DNA from: Acanthochlamys bracteata
Lineage: Eukaryota > Streptophyta > Magnoliopsida > Pandanales > Velloziaceae
Assembly (NCBI GenBank): GCA_019914995.1
Contig: CM034128.1
Span: 10,249,501 to 10,313,500 of the forward strand
Direction: 5' to 3'
DNA: 64,000 nt
Shown: positions 36,849 through 50,565 of the stretch, one piece after another
How positions within the stretch are numbered: position 1 is the first letter of the stretch
Layout: each line of letters starts with the position of its first letter
Made by a program: the position numbers and the translations under genes
Notes under the pieces: generated by a model
Database searches by the model: none
What the model was told of the DNA's origin: nothing
The model's input: the letters and a program-made list of their open reading frames with translations, nothing else

Positions 36849-39800
36849 TTATGATGATAAGGCTAGTTCTGCCCAGGGAGAACCTTTGAGTGCTGCAGCT
36901 GGTGATGTGTCGATTCCGTTCTCCAATACTCTAGTTATTATTTGCATGGATGGCCTTTTAGAGGGATCAGGTTCGATGCAGAGGCTGACCACACCACAAA
37001 TTACGGCAAGCTCATCAGCATTTACATTGGTTATGGTTGGGTCCACTAAATTGCCTACTTTCTCTGGTTGCTGCAAATACTCCATTGCCTGCCATGAACA
37101 AAGTAAATCCAGCATTAAGGTGTGCAGCTTTAAGAATCCATTGGCAAGTAGATTTTCTTACTACTTTGCATTTCATTTGAGAATTTAAAAGAAGGAGACA
37201 GCCTTTAGTCACAAAGGATTTACTTTGAAAAAGTGAGTACAGTGATATATCTGTTGCGTCAAATATTTCAACACAAGGAAAGTCTCTTTTGGGACCCATC
37301 AAATTCCTTCAGACATATTCCTAGTTCTTATTAGGTTTAGTAGCTTATTGCACAAAGCGGCGATTTTGTAGCAAATCAAAATAATCATGGATGAGCTTAT
37401 GGAAAGAAGTATCAGGAACAAAGTTATATCTTACCCAATCAACCAAGCGACCTGTGTGTTTGGAGTATGGAGGTCGTCCACTAATTATTTCCAACAACAT
37501 CACTCCAAAAGCATATGTATTTGTCTGCATCTCGAAATGCCTTTGCTCTAGAGAAACTAGACCATAAAATGCACCACCATTAGAAATGTGCTTCAATTTC
37601 TTCTCAGATTTTGAATACACAAACTTCCAGCATTCAAAATCAACAAGCTGCAGGCAGTTAATACATAGATCATCAGTTGGAAGGCTTAAATGCCATAAAA
37701 TTGCAGATTGTACTGCATGAACAACATAAAAGAAGAATATGAGCTCAAATATGGGCTCCAAAGAAGGGAGAAAATTAACATATAGAAGACAAAGTTATGA
37801 TAAATAGTTTGGTATGGTTAAGCTAAAACTCCCTCAAAGAAGGTTATCAACGACGGCTTCAACTTTGATTTATTTCATATTATATATATGAACGATTGAA
37901 GAAAAGTATATACAGTAAATGCATAGCACCTTTGGGGAAAAATCTTCAGTAAGATAAACTCCTTTGGAGTTCAATTCTGATAATGCAAATGGGGGCTGCA
38001 GCTCAGTGTGAAGATACTTCAATCCACGAGCTATGCCTATAGCAATCTTCATGCGCCTCAACCAGGACAACTGGGATCCCTCACCATCTACAATGGAGAC
38101 AACTTACTCCAGGTTCTTCCATAGAAGACAGTTAAGCAGTAAACTATACATTTTAAACTTACATTGAAGATGCTCGTAAAGTGTCCCATTCGACGCATAA
38201 TCAAAGACAAGCATCCTTGTAAAAGGGTCTTCTTCTTTGCAATAGCCAACCAACTTCGCAATATTGACATGGTTTAATCTTGCCAAATCTGCAACCTGTA
38301 CCGATTGAGTCAATTGTCAATTCCATGCATCTTAAGAGAAATAACACAAGTCTCTGTTTGCACACGCGCCTGTGGGCAGACACCCACGCCGCATGCACGA
38401 GCACACAAAAGCAATGATTCTTACCTTGGTCTCAAAGAAGAACTCAAGATAGGTTGTCCAATTTTCTTGAGGAAAGGAAAGTGAAATCACAGCAATTTCT
38501 CGTCCATCTTTCAGAATTCCTTTGTAAACTGTACTATCTTGAGATGAACCGATGATATTGCTGAAGTCTTCACATGATACTTCTACTTCCTGCCTGCTTA
38601 GTCTTGTCAAATTCTTCATAATCTCACCATCTGTATGCAGAGCACTGGTTATCATTGAAGTCCTTAATTATGCAAACGGAGAAATAACATGATCACTACT
38701 AACCACATGATATCGCTATCTGGTCTTTCCATTTTATGTCCCTCTTCAGTGGGGTAACATTAGAAGACTTCCGTCTGCACTTTCTAAAAGCAGTGATGCT
38801 AGCAGTCACCAAGGAAACAGCAATAATAGCACCGGTAATAAGCTCCAGAATGAGCAGCCACTCTGGTTGCTGGGGCCTTTGGTGCTTAGATGATGCATGC
38901 CTATTAATTTCTTTGCCTGCATTTGAAGAGGCACCTGAAATAAGGACAACCAATAAGTTCATCCCTTATGAAGACTACAGAATATCATGCCATTATCAAC
39001 AATAGATGAATATTGGCATTCTAAAAGCAACACAAAAGATATCTTTCCTATTTTGGCCTAATTTACTGGTTGTAATATTAGTGCACAAGTTTAAGAAAAA
39101 AGAAGACCACATCTGTCAAGTTGAATAATAGATTTGTTAACCCCATGACACTTAAAAGCTAGATGTGATAATATGCATGCAACATTCTTAGGTTAGTGGA
39201 AAATGCTTGTAATGCAGTTTGTCTTCAGATGGGAACAATTGCGAGTCGAATAATAACATTCAAACTTTAGGAAAAAAGTTCAGAACAAGTCAAAGCACAT
39301 ACATTTTTGAGCTGATCGTTGCAATAGAGCACCCTTATCTTGCAAGCAATTCCCTTGGAAGCTTGATCTGTAAATCCATCAGTGCCCAAAAAAAGCTGAT
39401 TAACTTCTAATAGAACCAAGAGGTGACCTGGTAATGTACAGGCCCTACCTCGGAAGATATTTCAGACATGACGGGATGCTTCCAACAAAAAAATTATAAG
39501 AAAAATCTGCAACTTTTAACTTTGTAGATGGGCATAAGCCTGTCCTCTGTTTTTGAGAAGCAAACCTGTGAACATGAGCACAAGGCTATGATATTAATGA
39601 TGTATACATAGGACTCTTAAACACGAATGAACATGTTACAGTTGGATATGATAATAAGACTGTTGTATAAACTTCAATGCTTAGCATAACAGTTAAACCC
39701 ATCAGATTTAGATTGAAGGAAGCATTTATCAAAGAAAACACAACTTTCTAGCACTACTTATAAAATGCATTACTGAAAATACTCACTTGTTGCTCGTGGA

Positions 39801-40896
39801 GGAAGAAATATCAGACTGATCACTTCCAGGAAGATGGCCATTAAGCCTATTTCTATCTAACCTGAGCTCGACAAGGTTCACCAAATTACTAAGCACTGAA
39901 GGTGCACCACCAGTCAACCCATTTGAGTAAAGATTGCTAGAAGTAAGGGAAAGAGGGGTTAAGAAATTAGCACAATGTGAGCCATAAACCGCTAGATTAA
40001 CTATGGATAATGATTCTAATTGTAAAATTTTGCTTCCTACATTTTTGTAATTCCTGTCAAGTTTTCAATCTCTTGAGGTATGGAACCTGTTAGATGATTT
40101 GTGCTCAAGTCTAGAACAATCAGACTTTTCAACATCCCAACTTCTTTAGGTATAGTACCAAGAAGCAGATTGTTAGCCAGCAGTCTGCAATAACTAAGCA
40201 AGACCCGTTAAATAAAAGAATTAACAGAAGTTAAGTTAGTGATTCTCAAGCAATTCAGCACAATAGAGAGAACACATACAGTTCCTGCAATGAACTTAGA
40301 CGGCCAATTTCAGGAGCTAAGAAACCCTTCAACGACGAATTTGAAAGATCACTACAAAACCAAGAGTAATAGTAATTACTTGGTTTTTACTCGTTACAGT
40401 AGCTACAGAAATAAGCAAATTCTAACTAAAAATGACCAAAGAACTTGATGAAACGTAGCAAAACGTTGTGAACATTTACATGGAAATCACTCGATCCTGA
40501 GACTCCGAGCAGTTGATGCCAACCCAATTGCAAGGATTTGCATCCCCACTGTTCCAATCAGTCAAAACTGAAAATGGGTCTTCATAAATGGCATGCTTGA
40601 AAGCCATGAGTGCCGAAACTGCAAGCAAGTCAAAACTTAACAACTTGAAACAAACAATCAATCACGACCCATAACCAAAATCAAATCTTCTATTGAAATC
40701 CAGAACCCTTCAACATTTTCCCATCACCACAGCAACAATTTTTTACCAAATTGCAAAAACCAAAAAAATTAAATAAATAAAAAGGAAAAACACAGAAAAA
40801 AGAGATACCTTCGTCTCTAGAACTCTCAGTAGGAATAAGCAGAACACAGCATTCCACAACCAAGATCAGCAGCAGAGAAAACCCAACAGATCTCAT
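36849..40896 (-). CDS. LRR receptor-like pseudokinase (At1g63430 type)
   Basis: Thirteen exons on the minus strand: 40896-40809, 40618-40480, 40351-40280, 40184-40041, 39936-39787, 39544-39449, 39367-39303, 38934-38704, 38630-38425, 38295-38163, 38087-37930, 37647-37435, 37088-36849. They give 644 residues: signal peptide, LRR N-terminal cap (ALMAFKHAIYEDPFSVLTDW), about four LRRs, a transmembrane helix at about 278-301 and a kinase-like domain from about 340. It resembles Arabidopsis At1g63430/At5g41180 throughout, as I recall them. Catalytic residues are missing: the VAIK lysine position is Ile377 (IAVIS), the HRD loop reads FALSELNSK, and DFG is DFE (495-499 LVDFE). It is therefore predicted to be an inactive kinase acting as a scaffold or co-receptor at the plasma membrane. 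The exon 8 donor could also be two bases earlier or later; I chose the one giving AISCDGEIMKN. Confidence 0.92.
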
Positions 40897-43800
40897 TATG
40901 GCCAGAACTCTCTACAGCGTCTTATTCCAAGAAATTGGTTTTGCGAATCTCAGTAACAAGAAGCCATTACAGATACAAAAATAACAACAGAAAAGAAAAA
41001 GAAGATCCTTCTGTTTTCTTTTGTGATTTGATCAAAGCAAGTAAAAGAGAGAGTGGTTAGAGCTCCAGAAAGCAGTAGCATTAAGGGGTACTAGTTTTAA
41101 AAAGAGAAAGGACCAAATGTGTATTATATTAATATTTTCTTTCCTACTTTTATTTCTTTGTTATTTGAACAAACAAATTAAAAGATAACATTAATTTAGT
41201 TAGTTAAAGATTTATATTTATATATAGGTTTCCAGTGTGTTTTCTGTCTTTCAAATTACTTCAGAGTTCATTATTAAAGTTTTTTTTTGTTTTTGAACTC
41301 TTGAGAAATCTGCCGCAGGAAGTAATAATAAGTGCGCAAGCAACAGGTTTTCTCTGATCAAATTTAATTACATTGAGCAAAATATTTATTGCATGACTCA
41401 CCCAAAATTTCAAAGCTTTGGTAAACATGGGAATCAACATGTTAACGACATATTTTAATTACAAAAATTTTATTTTTAATCAAACTTTATTTTTATATAA
41501 TTAATTAACAAAAATCAACAAGTTGCAAATTAGAAGTTTCCTGCATCACACATCTTCATGGTTACCTCACTCAGTCTCCTTATAACAAGTTATTAGTTGG
41601 TATTATATTTCAAATTATCTTTTAAGTGATTGTGTAATGAGATGCATAGATGGAGACAGATGAAGGACAGACGGAACAGTTAAGGTAGGTACTTTTGTTT
41701 ATTAAGAAAAAGATGATACAACGATTTGAAGATTATGACACTAATTTTACACGCAACCCATATTATAAATACATTTCGAAATTTGATATTTATATATCTA
41801 AGTCAAGTCAACGAGATTTCTACGTAAAATTATAATTCATATTACAAAACATGTTAAATTTCTTCACTTAGCAAAAACCCCGCCGAAAGCAATGAACAGA
41901 AAGCGGCAACTTATCTTCCCTTCAATTTCTTTTAAAAGTATGTTTGACATTTCATTATATTTATCTATTATTTTATTTTATGTTTTAATAATTTTATGGT
42001 ATTTTAAATGTATAATTATCTTTTAAAAAAATAATTTTTTTTAAAAACGTTTTACTTTTAAACACTTTCGAACAATTCTAAAGCAATTAAAAGGTATACA
42101 TAGTAGTACCCCGTGCTGCTGTGTTGCTTTAATAAGAATAAGAATGTCTAGTACGAAGTTATAAACTAATTCCTACAGAATCATGCATCACTGGACATGA
42201 TTAGATTAATACGTTTACGCGTTAGACGTATTTCCTATTTTTCTTTATTCAATGGATCTAAAGGTATATTTTAATTTCCCTTAATTATAATGTTTTTACA
42301 TAATTTATTTTTATAAGACTCGCTTTTAATAAACCGAAATGTGCTTTAAAATTGTTTGGTCATATTCTTTCATGCGTGAGATCATACGTTATTTTGGAAC
42401 AAGCAACTTCAACTGGGAGCTAAATGATGTCAGGATTATACAGTTGCTCTCTTCAATATTTAGAACTACCGTCAAATGGAAAAGAACAGAAGTGGCTAAC
42501 TTGTTGTTTTCAGCTAATGGATGAACTTGGTAGTGGTGTTCAACTTTAATGATCACACCAGTAAGTGCTTCACCTAACATTTATTAATCTTATTCATTAC
42601 ACCTCATACAAATTCTCTGTCTCAAAGAAAAATTTTGCTTCTGAAAATTTAAATTTGAAGCTGCCTGTTACATGTTAACTTCTTCTGTTCTGTCTATTTC
42701 AAAACTTGAATTGAACTCAAAGTTCAGAACTTTTCCCCTGCCAAAACCAACATATCAGCTTCTTATAGCTTCTGTTGCTGCCTTGTAACATCAATTTTTA
42801 CACAAACAAGCAAAGATTTTGCTGTACTTGTACATTACAATTGATGTTGGTTTCTTGAAAATTCACCAACCTTCACTTCAAAGCAAAGAGTAGTAATATG
42901 TTTTGCTTCTATTGTTGCTCACTCTCTGTAACTGTTCCTCACTACCAACAGTGAATACTGATTACCAACAACTTCGTAAAACTTTCCTAAGCAACCTGCT
43001 CTCTACAAAAGTATTGAATATAAAGAATTAGTTAAATTATCCCACATTAAAAAAAGACAAAATAAAACGCGGTCATATAATAGTTTGTAAATTTATTGAA
43101 TTAAATTTTTGAATTAAATTGAACTTTTTAATATGCAAGATTAGATTCTTTATGTGTCTTATTTTAGTTAATTCTTTCAGTATAGTATTTTTCTAACAAA
43201 AAGAACAACAAATAAATGATTTGCGAACAGAATAATCTTAGTATCTATTTAGATCCTAATTGTTTTAAATGAGTTTTATATAGAACTCAATTTGAAACTA
43301 GCTCAAAAGTGTGTCTAAATCCATATAAAGAGATTTCCAGTTTGACAAACAAGTAATACAAAGTAATTCAGCATTTCTCTCACGTATAGCCATACAAAGC
43401 CGAATACAATCTCTTTGTGTAGCTAATTGTTTTATGAAACGAATTTCCAATCCAGCCTATTTTGATACTATTTGTAGATAAATTTTGATTAAAAATTAAT
43501 TTAAAAAATCAACTAAAATGTAACAACGTACAAACATGTATAAATAGTCACCCAAAATAATTTGCGGCAGTTAAAGAATGTACGAATTTGGAATCTAGTA
43601 GAAAAACCGTACATGGACAGCGTAAACCTTTACCTGTGGATTCAAAATACATTTTTGGGATATGCCTTAGATCTGGATCCTCGAAGAATGTTTCAAACAC
43701 CGGAAAGATGAATCAGAAGAAAATAAAGTTTGCAAACAAACAGAACAGATAACAGAAGATTGCATTGGTCCAAAAGAGTCACGAGTGTTTCCTTTTACAT

Positions 43801-44468
43801 TTTCTTTCTTTAATAATAGGATTGTCAGGTTCTTGATGCACAGGTCCAATGTTTTGCTGCTGCTTCTTGTTTTTAACCCGACAGTATTTAATTTTGCTTT
43901 TCTGTAATGCACTAGAGAAGAAGCAGCCGCAGGAATGTGTTCTTTTCTCGGGTTCACTAGTTTCAAACTAATACGGAATACCGAATCGTATTTCACCAAG
44001 CTGCATTACAACTTGCGTTACGAATGCTGGGAATATCATGTAATTTCTCTTGCAACCAGATGAAGAGCTATGTTTGCCTTCTGTTTGCTTGTGTTCCAAA
44101 CGCTGATTTTGTACAGTTACGTAAATTTTCACAAATTTCTATTTCGAGAACTATAACTTGTAAAACATGTCGAGCTATTTGGTATTAACCTTTTGAGAAG
44201 AAAGGCCTTCAATCTACAACAGAAGATAGAAACTTAAGGCCCAATTAATAATTTTTGGCCTGTTTGAAGTGCCACTAATAATTTTGGCCCAATTAATAAT
44301 TTCATAAAGTAAAATCTAATAAAAAAATTTCGAGAATAACTGAAAGTAAAATTTAAAATAAAACTTTAATGAATGTAGAATTTAGTATGGAATGGAAATA
44401 GAATTAGAGTTCGAAATTAACTGAACTACATGAAATGATATAAAGAAATAAAATTTTATGCAATTGAA
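40897..44468. other. Intergenic DNA
   Basis: Begins with the 5' leader and promoter of the pseudokinase gene (about 40897-41100). The remainder is AT-rich with short frames (for example 42339-42580 and 43667-43999) that have no domains. No RNA gene was recognised. Confidence 0.5.
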
Positions 44469-44562
44469 GTATGCTCTACGACTCATATGCATGTTAACAG
44501 TACTGAGTTTGTATTTTGTCCGGCGCAAGTGTGCTCTATGACTCATATGCATGTTAACAACA
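44469..44562. repeat. Short direct repeat, two copies
   Basis: Two copies of about 34 bases, near 44469-44502 and 44528-44562. They share CTCATATGCATGTTAACA preceded by TGTGCTCTA(T/C)GA-like sequence, and are spaced about 60 bases apart. Confidence 0.7.
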
Positions 44563-45287
44563 CTTAGTTTTCCAATTTGGCAAGGAGTACCACGGCAAAC
44601 ATAATACAAGTATTTAACATATCACTCATGCTGCTCAAAACTTTAAATCATAACTGATCAACTCCGTTGTATTACTTGAATACTTACAAAGGCTTAACAC
44701 TCCAGGAGTGTCCACTTTCTAGCTACTTTTCTTTCTTTAGAAAGTTCTGAATCCCTTATTATAGAACATATTGAACATATTGGAATTAGAAAAGTAAAGA
44801 GTTGAATTTGATAAGATACCTCCTATATCTGATGTTGTGCCAAAAAGGATCGAGGAAACTTGCATTTTATTAGAGGGGTTTAAGTTCAAGCAAGATGATT
44901 TCCAATATGGTGACAGTTTCTGTAGTCATGTAATTCCACAAGAAAAAGGAACCAGCACTAAGATATTCCAAGTGCAGCCCCATACCGCAGAAGCAGCCTG
45001 CAGACTTCTCCACTCTCTCAACTCATCCCAGAAGAAATGCTCTTGTACATACTGAACAGGGAGTTGAGTTGCAAGAACTTTTTAAGCGCATTTGAGCTCT
45101 ATTGTCAAAGCATAGATGGCCCAGGGTTTAAGTCTTCAGAATCACAGAGTTCTGTTAATCTTCCCTGCAAAAAGAATAAGCAGGATTGATACAAGAAATA
45201 GAACAAACACAAACATTTTAAAATTATATCTCAAATTAAAAGACCTCTCAGCAAGAAAAAATGAGCAGGATGTAGTTGCAATTATAA
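44563..45287. other. Downstream of TAD1
   Basis: Probably contains the 3' untranslated region of TAD1 (which lies on the minus strand). A plus-strand frame at about 44837-45055 has no recognisable domain. Confidence 0.4.
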
Positions 45288-48200
45288 TCAGACTCGGTCA
45301 ATCATGAAGCTCTCCAGGTTCTGTGGCTCCAAGGACCAAGAGTAAAAAAGCGGGCACTCCTTGAAGAGTCTTAGATTTGTCTGGTATTGATGAGCCATGG
45401 CCTACAGAGACAGTGAAAACAGGTTTTGAGATAGACATACGATGCTTTTCACATTACAAGAATTTAACCTCGTATATACTATAGTTTAAATCCCTCATAA
45501 TTGAGAGAGACACAAACAATTTACAGCATTACGCATGATGAGAATGGTAAGCAAACAAAATTAGGGAATTTGCTGATCCTAGTTAAAATGGGCAGAGATG
45601 GAAGGTAATTCATAAAAACTAAGGGCTTGTTTACCAACCCACCAAACTTACTTTTCTTCAAACTTACTTTTAATACAAAATAAATAAAAAATTTCCTATC
45701 AAAATTTATTTTTCAAAATTCAATTTTAAAATTCACTTTTAATACATAATAAATCTAAAAACTTATTTTTTATTAAATATTTTAATTTTTAATTTTATTT
45801 TTCAAACTCAATTTCGTAAATGTGAGTTTAACTCAAGATAAACACACCCTAACTGTGTTGAGTTCTAAGCAACAGGAACATATTGTAGATCCAGAGAAGG
45901 AAGGTAATTCATAAAGACTATTTAGGGTGCATTTTGGCAGCGCGGTGTGGAAAAGCACTTTTTCAACTTTTTATTTGACGTTTTTTAAATAAACTTTTTA
46001 CAACATTCTACAGAATTTATTCTAAATTTTAGAAAGTACTAAAAAATTAGTAAGATCTTTTTATTGCTTACTTTTATTAATTTTTTAGGTCAAAATAATA
46101 GAGCTTGTTTACCGAAATAAGACAAAAATACTATTCGTTTCAGAAAAGCACTTTTCAAAAGCACTCCCAAAGTCCCCCTAACAGTGCTGAGTTCTAAGCA
46201 ACAGCGACACACTGTAGATCCAAAAGCAAAATACTGTATTAAAAGGAAAATTTCCAGAAATTTTCTTGATGAAATTAGTCATCAATCTCCATCATTAGTT
46301 TACCTGATGGAATCAGTCATCAAGCTCCTGTCAGTGGTGCAAGTTGCACAATCTAGACAGTATAGAGTTATATGACAATGCAGATCTCAGATTAGTTCTT
46401 TTAAAATTGTATCAAACAGTTAAGGTGAGTTTTAAGGAAAAAGTACAATGACTTTCTTAAGGACAAGTATGATGAATTTTTTGACGGACAAGTATGATGA
46501 CTTTTTCAAAGACGCATCAGGGTTGAAAGATGTAATTTGAACTGGCCCACGTATGGTAGTTCTAAAGATAGCTAAATAAGTGGATATAAACATTGCATTA
46601 GATCATTTGTTGCACATAATACCTTGATATCAAAATAAGACAGACCATCCAATCCAGCGAATTTATGTTTAAGAGACATGAAGATTTCCGCAAGCCGCCG
46701 CCTAAATAAGAAAAGGTCATTCAAATTCTACATTACAAGATGCATATGTGTGACAATCAGTATTCAGCATCAAAGTTTACAGTTTATGTGAGAACCAGAA
46801 AAGTTGCCAGATATATAAAATTTACCCAAGCACCTCCTAGTTTTCTTACTTGCAGAGAGATGATTCAGTTGCAGGTGACGACGCCCCTTTCCCAGAAGTA
46901 CCTTGCTTCCTTCCAGTTGTCCCCAGAATAACCTCATGCAATCCAGATTTGTTCCAGCAAATGGAATACCTAAACCAAATGAAAATTATTGGTAACGCAT
47001 TTATAACTCATGATTCAGACATGATAAAGATATATAGCCATCTCAACTCAATTTCTGTGACAAGAAGGTTGGATAAAATGAACAAACCATAGACTACCCG
47101 CAAGTTAGACTAGGCACATTAGCATTTTGTTGCTGGAATTCCAAAGGTGGGATAGCAGCACTGCAGATGTGCAGCTGTTAAAGTCATTAATCTTTGCATG
47201 AGTCTCAAATAGCGTAATAAATTGCACTAACACAATAAATCATGGTAACTACCGTATTGACATGGAAAGGAATTGATAGCTTTTCACAAAGAGTAGCCAC
47301 ACGACCACAGAGAACTTCCTCTAAGTGAACTTTGAAGTCAAAGTGTTCCATAAAATCGCAGTTAGATTTACCCACAGTTACAGAAGACAAGTACAAAGGC
47401 TGTATCAGATGAGAAAGCAAAGCCCCTGCAATGAGCGAGATGATAGAAAAACAGGTATTAGGAAGATCTACTACTCTCTGATCTGTAAATGCAGACAAGT
47501 TATGCACCAGGATCTACTGCTCTGATCTCTAGCCAAATTCAGTTCGATTGAATGCTCAAGATGATAAGCCACAATACAAGTAAAACAAACCTTGAAGTCC
47601 CACAACATTCCAACGTGTTATCTTATCCGAACAGCTCATTGACATTGTCCTTTCACCTCTTCCAGGCTTCCTCTGAACTACACCAATAACACGAATATAG
47701 TCAGCTGAGGAGTAAAACAGATGCTTTGCTGGAGTTCGGGAGCATCCGTGCTTGCTTTCATGGTAAATATCTATCCCACAATCTGCAAGGTATGATGTGT
47801 TATCTTATTCTGTCAGGACTCAACCAGGTAACACAATAAACTTTAAACACGAAGCAAAAGACAAATCATAAATTCTCATTATCTTCTAGGAAAAGATCGT
47901 TCATTGTTATGGCACTCTATATAGCCAATTTCCAGCTCATTGACTAGACACTTATGACATATTACGGAAAAATAAACAACCGACTCCAACTCAAATCAAA
48001 ATGGATATCTGACATATTGCATAAGGTAAGTCAGTGAATACCTGTATCCACTCCATATGGCAAAGAATCCCCTTTCAAAGCCGCATCCTGCACTACAAGT
48101 GATGGTGACAAAGCAACCTGAAAAGTGCCACCTATATTTGAAGTAAAAGAAACATTGACACATTTCACCATGAGTATAACCACAAAAATTAGAACTCTTG

Positions 48201-48852
48201 TAATGGCACGAATCAAATAAAGTTCCTGTTTAACATACATGGGTACTGGCTGACATAAAGATGCAATCCCCAACCAGGACTTAATGCATACTTCTCCTGT
48301 TGCTCATCATAGCAAAGCACACACTTTGACAATTCACTCTCAAAAGATCCACCATGTTCACCATTTTTTACTTCATTGCTGATCTCCGAATAGAAGAACC
48401 TAATTTCACCCAATCCCAAATTACAGCTAAATTGCGATACAAACAAAAACCCACAACAAAAATTACTGTTATAAAAAAAAAGAAAAAGAAAAATTAGAAA
48501 CCTTAACAGAGATCTCCGAGCAACAATCTCAGCGTGCGAATCATTGACAACATCACCTCTTGGGCTAAGCCGCGACCGTGTGAGGCACTTCGTCCCTGTC
48601 CCCAGAGCGACTACTTCGAGTTCTAAACCATAAAATTTCATAACCCAGAATCAATACTAGATTCCTAAGCTTTTTCACTAAAACTACACTCCACGAATTT
48701 CCAATACCTCCAGCAGGTTTAGAGAGAAGGAAAGCGGCGAGTACTGTTGTCTCCTTCCCTTGCGGCTTCCCTTTCTTCGGTAAAGATCGATAGAGAGAGA
48801 TAACAGCATCGAACACACTCTCTCCCCATTGCTCAGAACCAAAATCAACCAT
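45288..48852 (-). CDS. TAD1: TAD1, tRNA-Ala adenosine-37 deaminase
   Basis: Ten exons on the minus strand: 48852-48708, 48622-48502, 48399-48239, 48131-48042, 47782-47591, 47425-47253, 47174-47098, 46969-46850, 46701-46623, 45401-45288. All phases close, giving 423 residues. It has the ADAR/Tad1 deaminase fold: H78-A-E80 (zinc ligand and catalytic Glu, in [11 protein letters not shown]), C143 in [10 protein letters not shown] and C223 in [15 protein letters not shown], with KPGRGERT just before. The C-terminal half includes [20 protein letters not shown]. Tad1 converts A37 next to the anticodon of tRNA-Ala to inosine, later methylated. The double-stranded RNA-binding domains of animal ADARs are absent, as expected. 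The exon 7 acceptor (TTTAACAG) was chosen because it alone preserves phase. The last intron (1.2 kb) carries a tandem duplication. Confidence 0.93.
45601..46226. repeat. Diverged tandem duplication in TAD1 last intron
   Basis: Two successive units, about 45601-45899 and 45900-46226. Each begins GAAGGTAATTCATAAA(A/G)ACTA, contains an A/T-rich core with GGG...TTT and ...CCCTAAC edges, and ends with a shared block around GAGTTCTAAGCAACAG followed by TGTAGATCCA. The outer blocks match closely while the AT-rich cores differ, so either an AT-rich repeat inserted independently in each copy or the core has diverged. Confidence 0.75.
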
Positions 48853-50565
48853 TGTTTTTTTTTACCCTACAGTAGTTCAATTCCAAAACAGCTCAAATTT
48901 ATTATGCATTATTGTGGATTGATTATATTATTATTGATGTTAAGGAAACAAATTTGAGGATTAAGAAAGACCTTTACCCTGGGTTAGAGTTTAGAGGATC
49001 CCTTTCATATGGGCGTATTTGGTCATTTAACTCAATTAAGTTAGCCTTTTCCTTTTTGTGTTTGTAGTTTCAAATATTGATAGAAATATTGTGATTTGAT
49101 TTGTTAGGTCCTAGATCTCATGCAAGAGATCAAGGCCCTCTAAAAATAGGCGTATGCTGCTTTTATGTGGCAGGCACACGGTATTCTTTAGTAAAAGGCG
49201 AAAGAATAGTTCGCTCTGTGCCTACCACGCAGCTGCGTGACTTCAATGTTCGTATCCTTCCATCGTTTTATTGGGAAAAAACTTTCTAAGATCTGCTAAA
49301 TTAGGAATGTGGGACTAATTATTTAGCTAATTTTTACTAATTGGACCTTGGCTTGTTTCCCGCATAGTTGATCGACATTCGAGTCGACCCATCCGGGTCG
49401 ATCCGAAAATCGTCGATCTAGACGGTAAATCGATCCGGATTAAAAAAAAATTTTTAAATTAATTAAAAAATTTTAATTTGATGATATATTTAATACAAAA
49501 ATAATTATTAATAGTTCTATGTTGAAAAATAATATGCAGTTTAGATTTTACATTTGAATATGATAATGCAAAAAATATAATTGATTATGTCTTATTTGTA
49601 AATATCAATTATTAGTGAGTTTTAAATTTTTATATTGTGAAATATTTAGACTCAAATATGTATACCTAAAAAAATTAGTTATATCTCTTTTATAATTTAT
49701 CTATTTTATAGTTTTATTTTTTTCTAATCTCCTAATTTATTTAAATATTTTTTATTATAAATTTTAGTTGTTATTATTATTATTGGTGGTGACAATTATA
49801 GTGGCAATATTTTAATTTTTGCTGTGATTATTATTGCTGTTGTTTATAGTAATGACATAATAAAAATACTTTAATTTTTTATTATAACTGTTATAGCTAT
49901 TAGTGTCATTGGCAGTAGATTTTTTACTATAATTATTATCATTATTAGTTTAAAATATTTTAATATTATTGATCCGATAATTTGACCGATTGATCTAACG
50001 GTTTAACTCGAAAATCGTGATCCGAATAATTTTTCGGTTCGATATCCGGTCCGATTTTTACGAACGATAGTTTCACGCCCATCCGCAATGTACCTAGATG
50101 TACTTTTTTACGTACAAAGGCTTTAACATAACTACATAAGCACTGTTCCTTGATGGTTTTAATAAGAATGCCCATGGTTTACTTAAAGTTCTTTTTATAG
50201 TACTAAACTTGAACTCCAGCACAAGGTTTTGGCCCAACACAGTCTTTCTTTTCCTCTCAAGGACTGGTGGTTTACTTAAAGTGCTTTTCCTCTCAAGGAC
50301 TTTGTGACTTGTGCATGATTCTTGACTACAAGGAAAAATTAATTTTGTAAGACAATTCTGTCTGAGCTTTCTTTGACACCTGTGATCTATAGAATCCTAA
50401 AACTTGGGTCCGTGTCTCCATGCCCACCGAAATCCAGAGCTACTACTGCACCCATATATACAACCTTCACTACTACACTGAAATCTAAAATCTCTCATGC
50501 ATTTGCTATACTCTGCTTCTTTCAAACCCCACTGCTGAAATACTTTTGTTAATTCTTTTCGCATT
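48853..50565. other. Intergenic with a repeat
   Basis: Upstream of TAD1. Short frames at 49101-49289 (+) and 49966-50175 (-) lack domains. The central part is taken by the repeat described at 49371-50092. Confidence 0.45.
49371..50092. mobile_element. Candidate degenerate DNA element
   Basis: Both edges are GC-richer and share inverted GATCCGAAAA and TCGGTTCGA-like motifs (49380-49440 and 49970-50090), while the middle is almost pure A/T. The same style of (G)GGTCGA(C/T)CC words recurs in the element at 52203-53054. No transposase and no clear target duplication. Confidence 0.35.

Noticed and set aside
49101-49289. A short plus-strand frame upstream of TAD1
   Set aside because: It begins with a non-ATG codon and has no domain; no transcript signal was seen.
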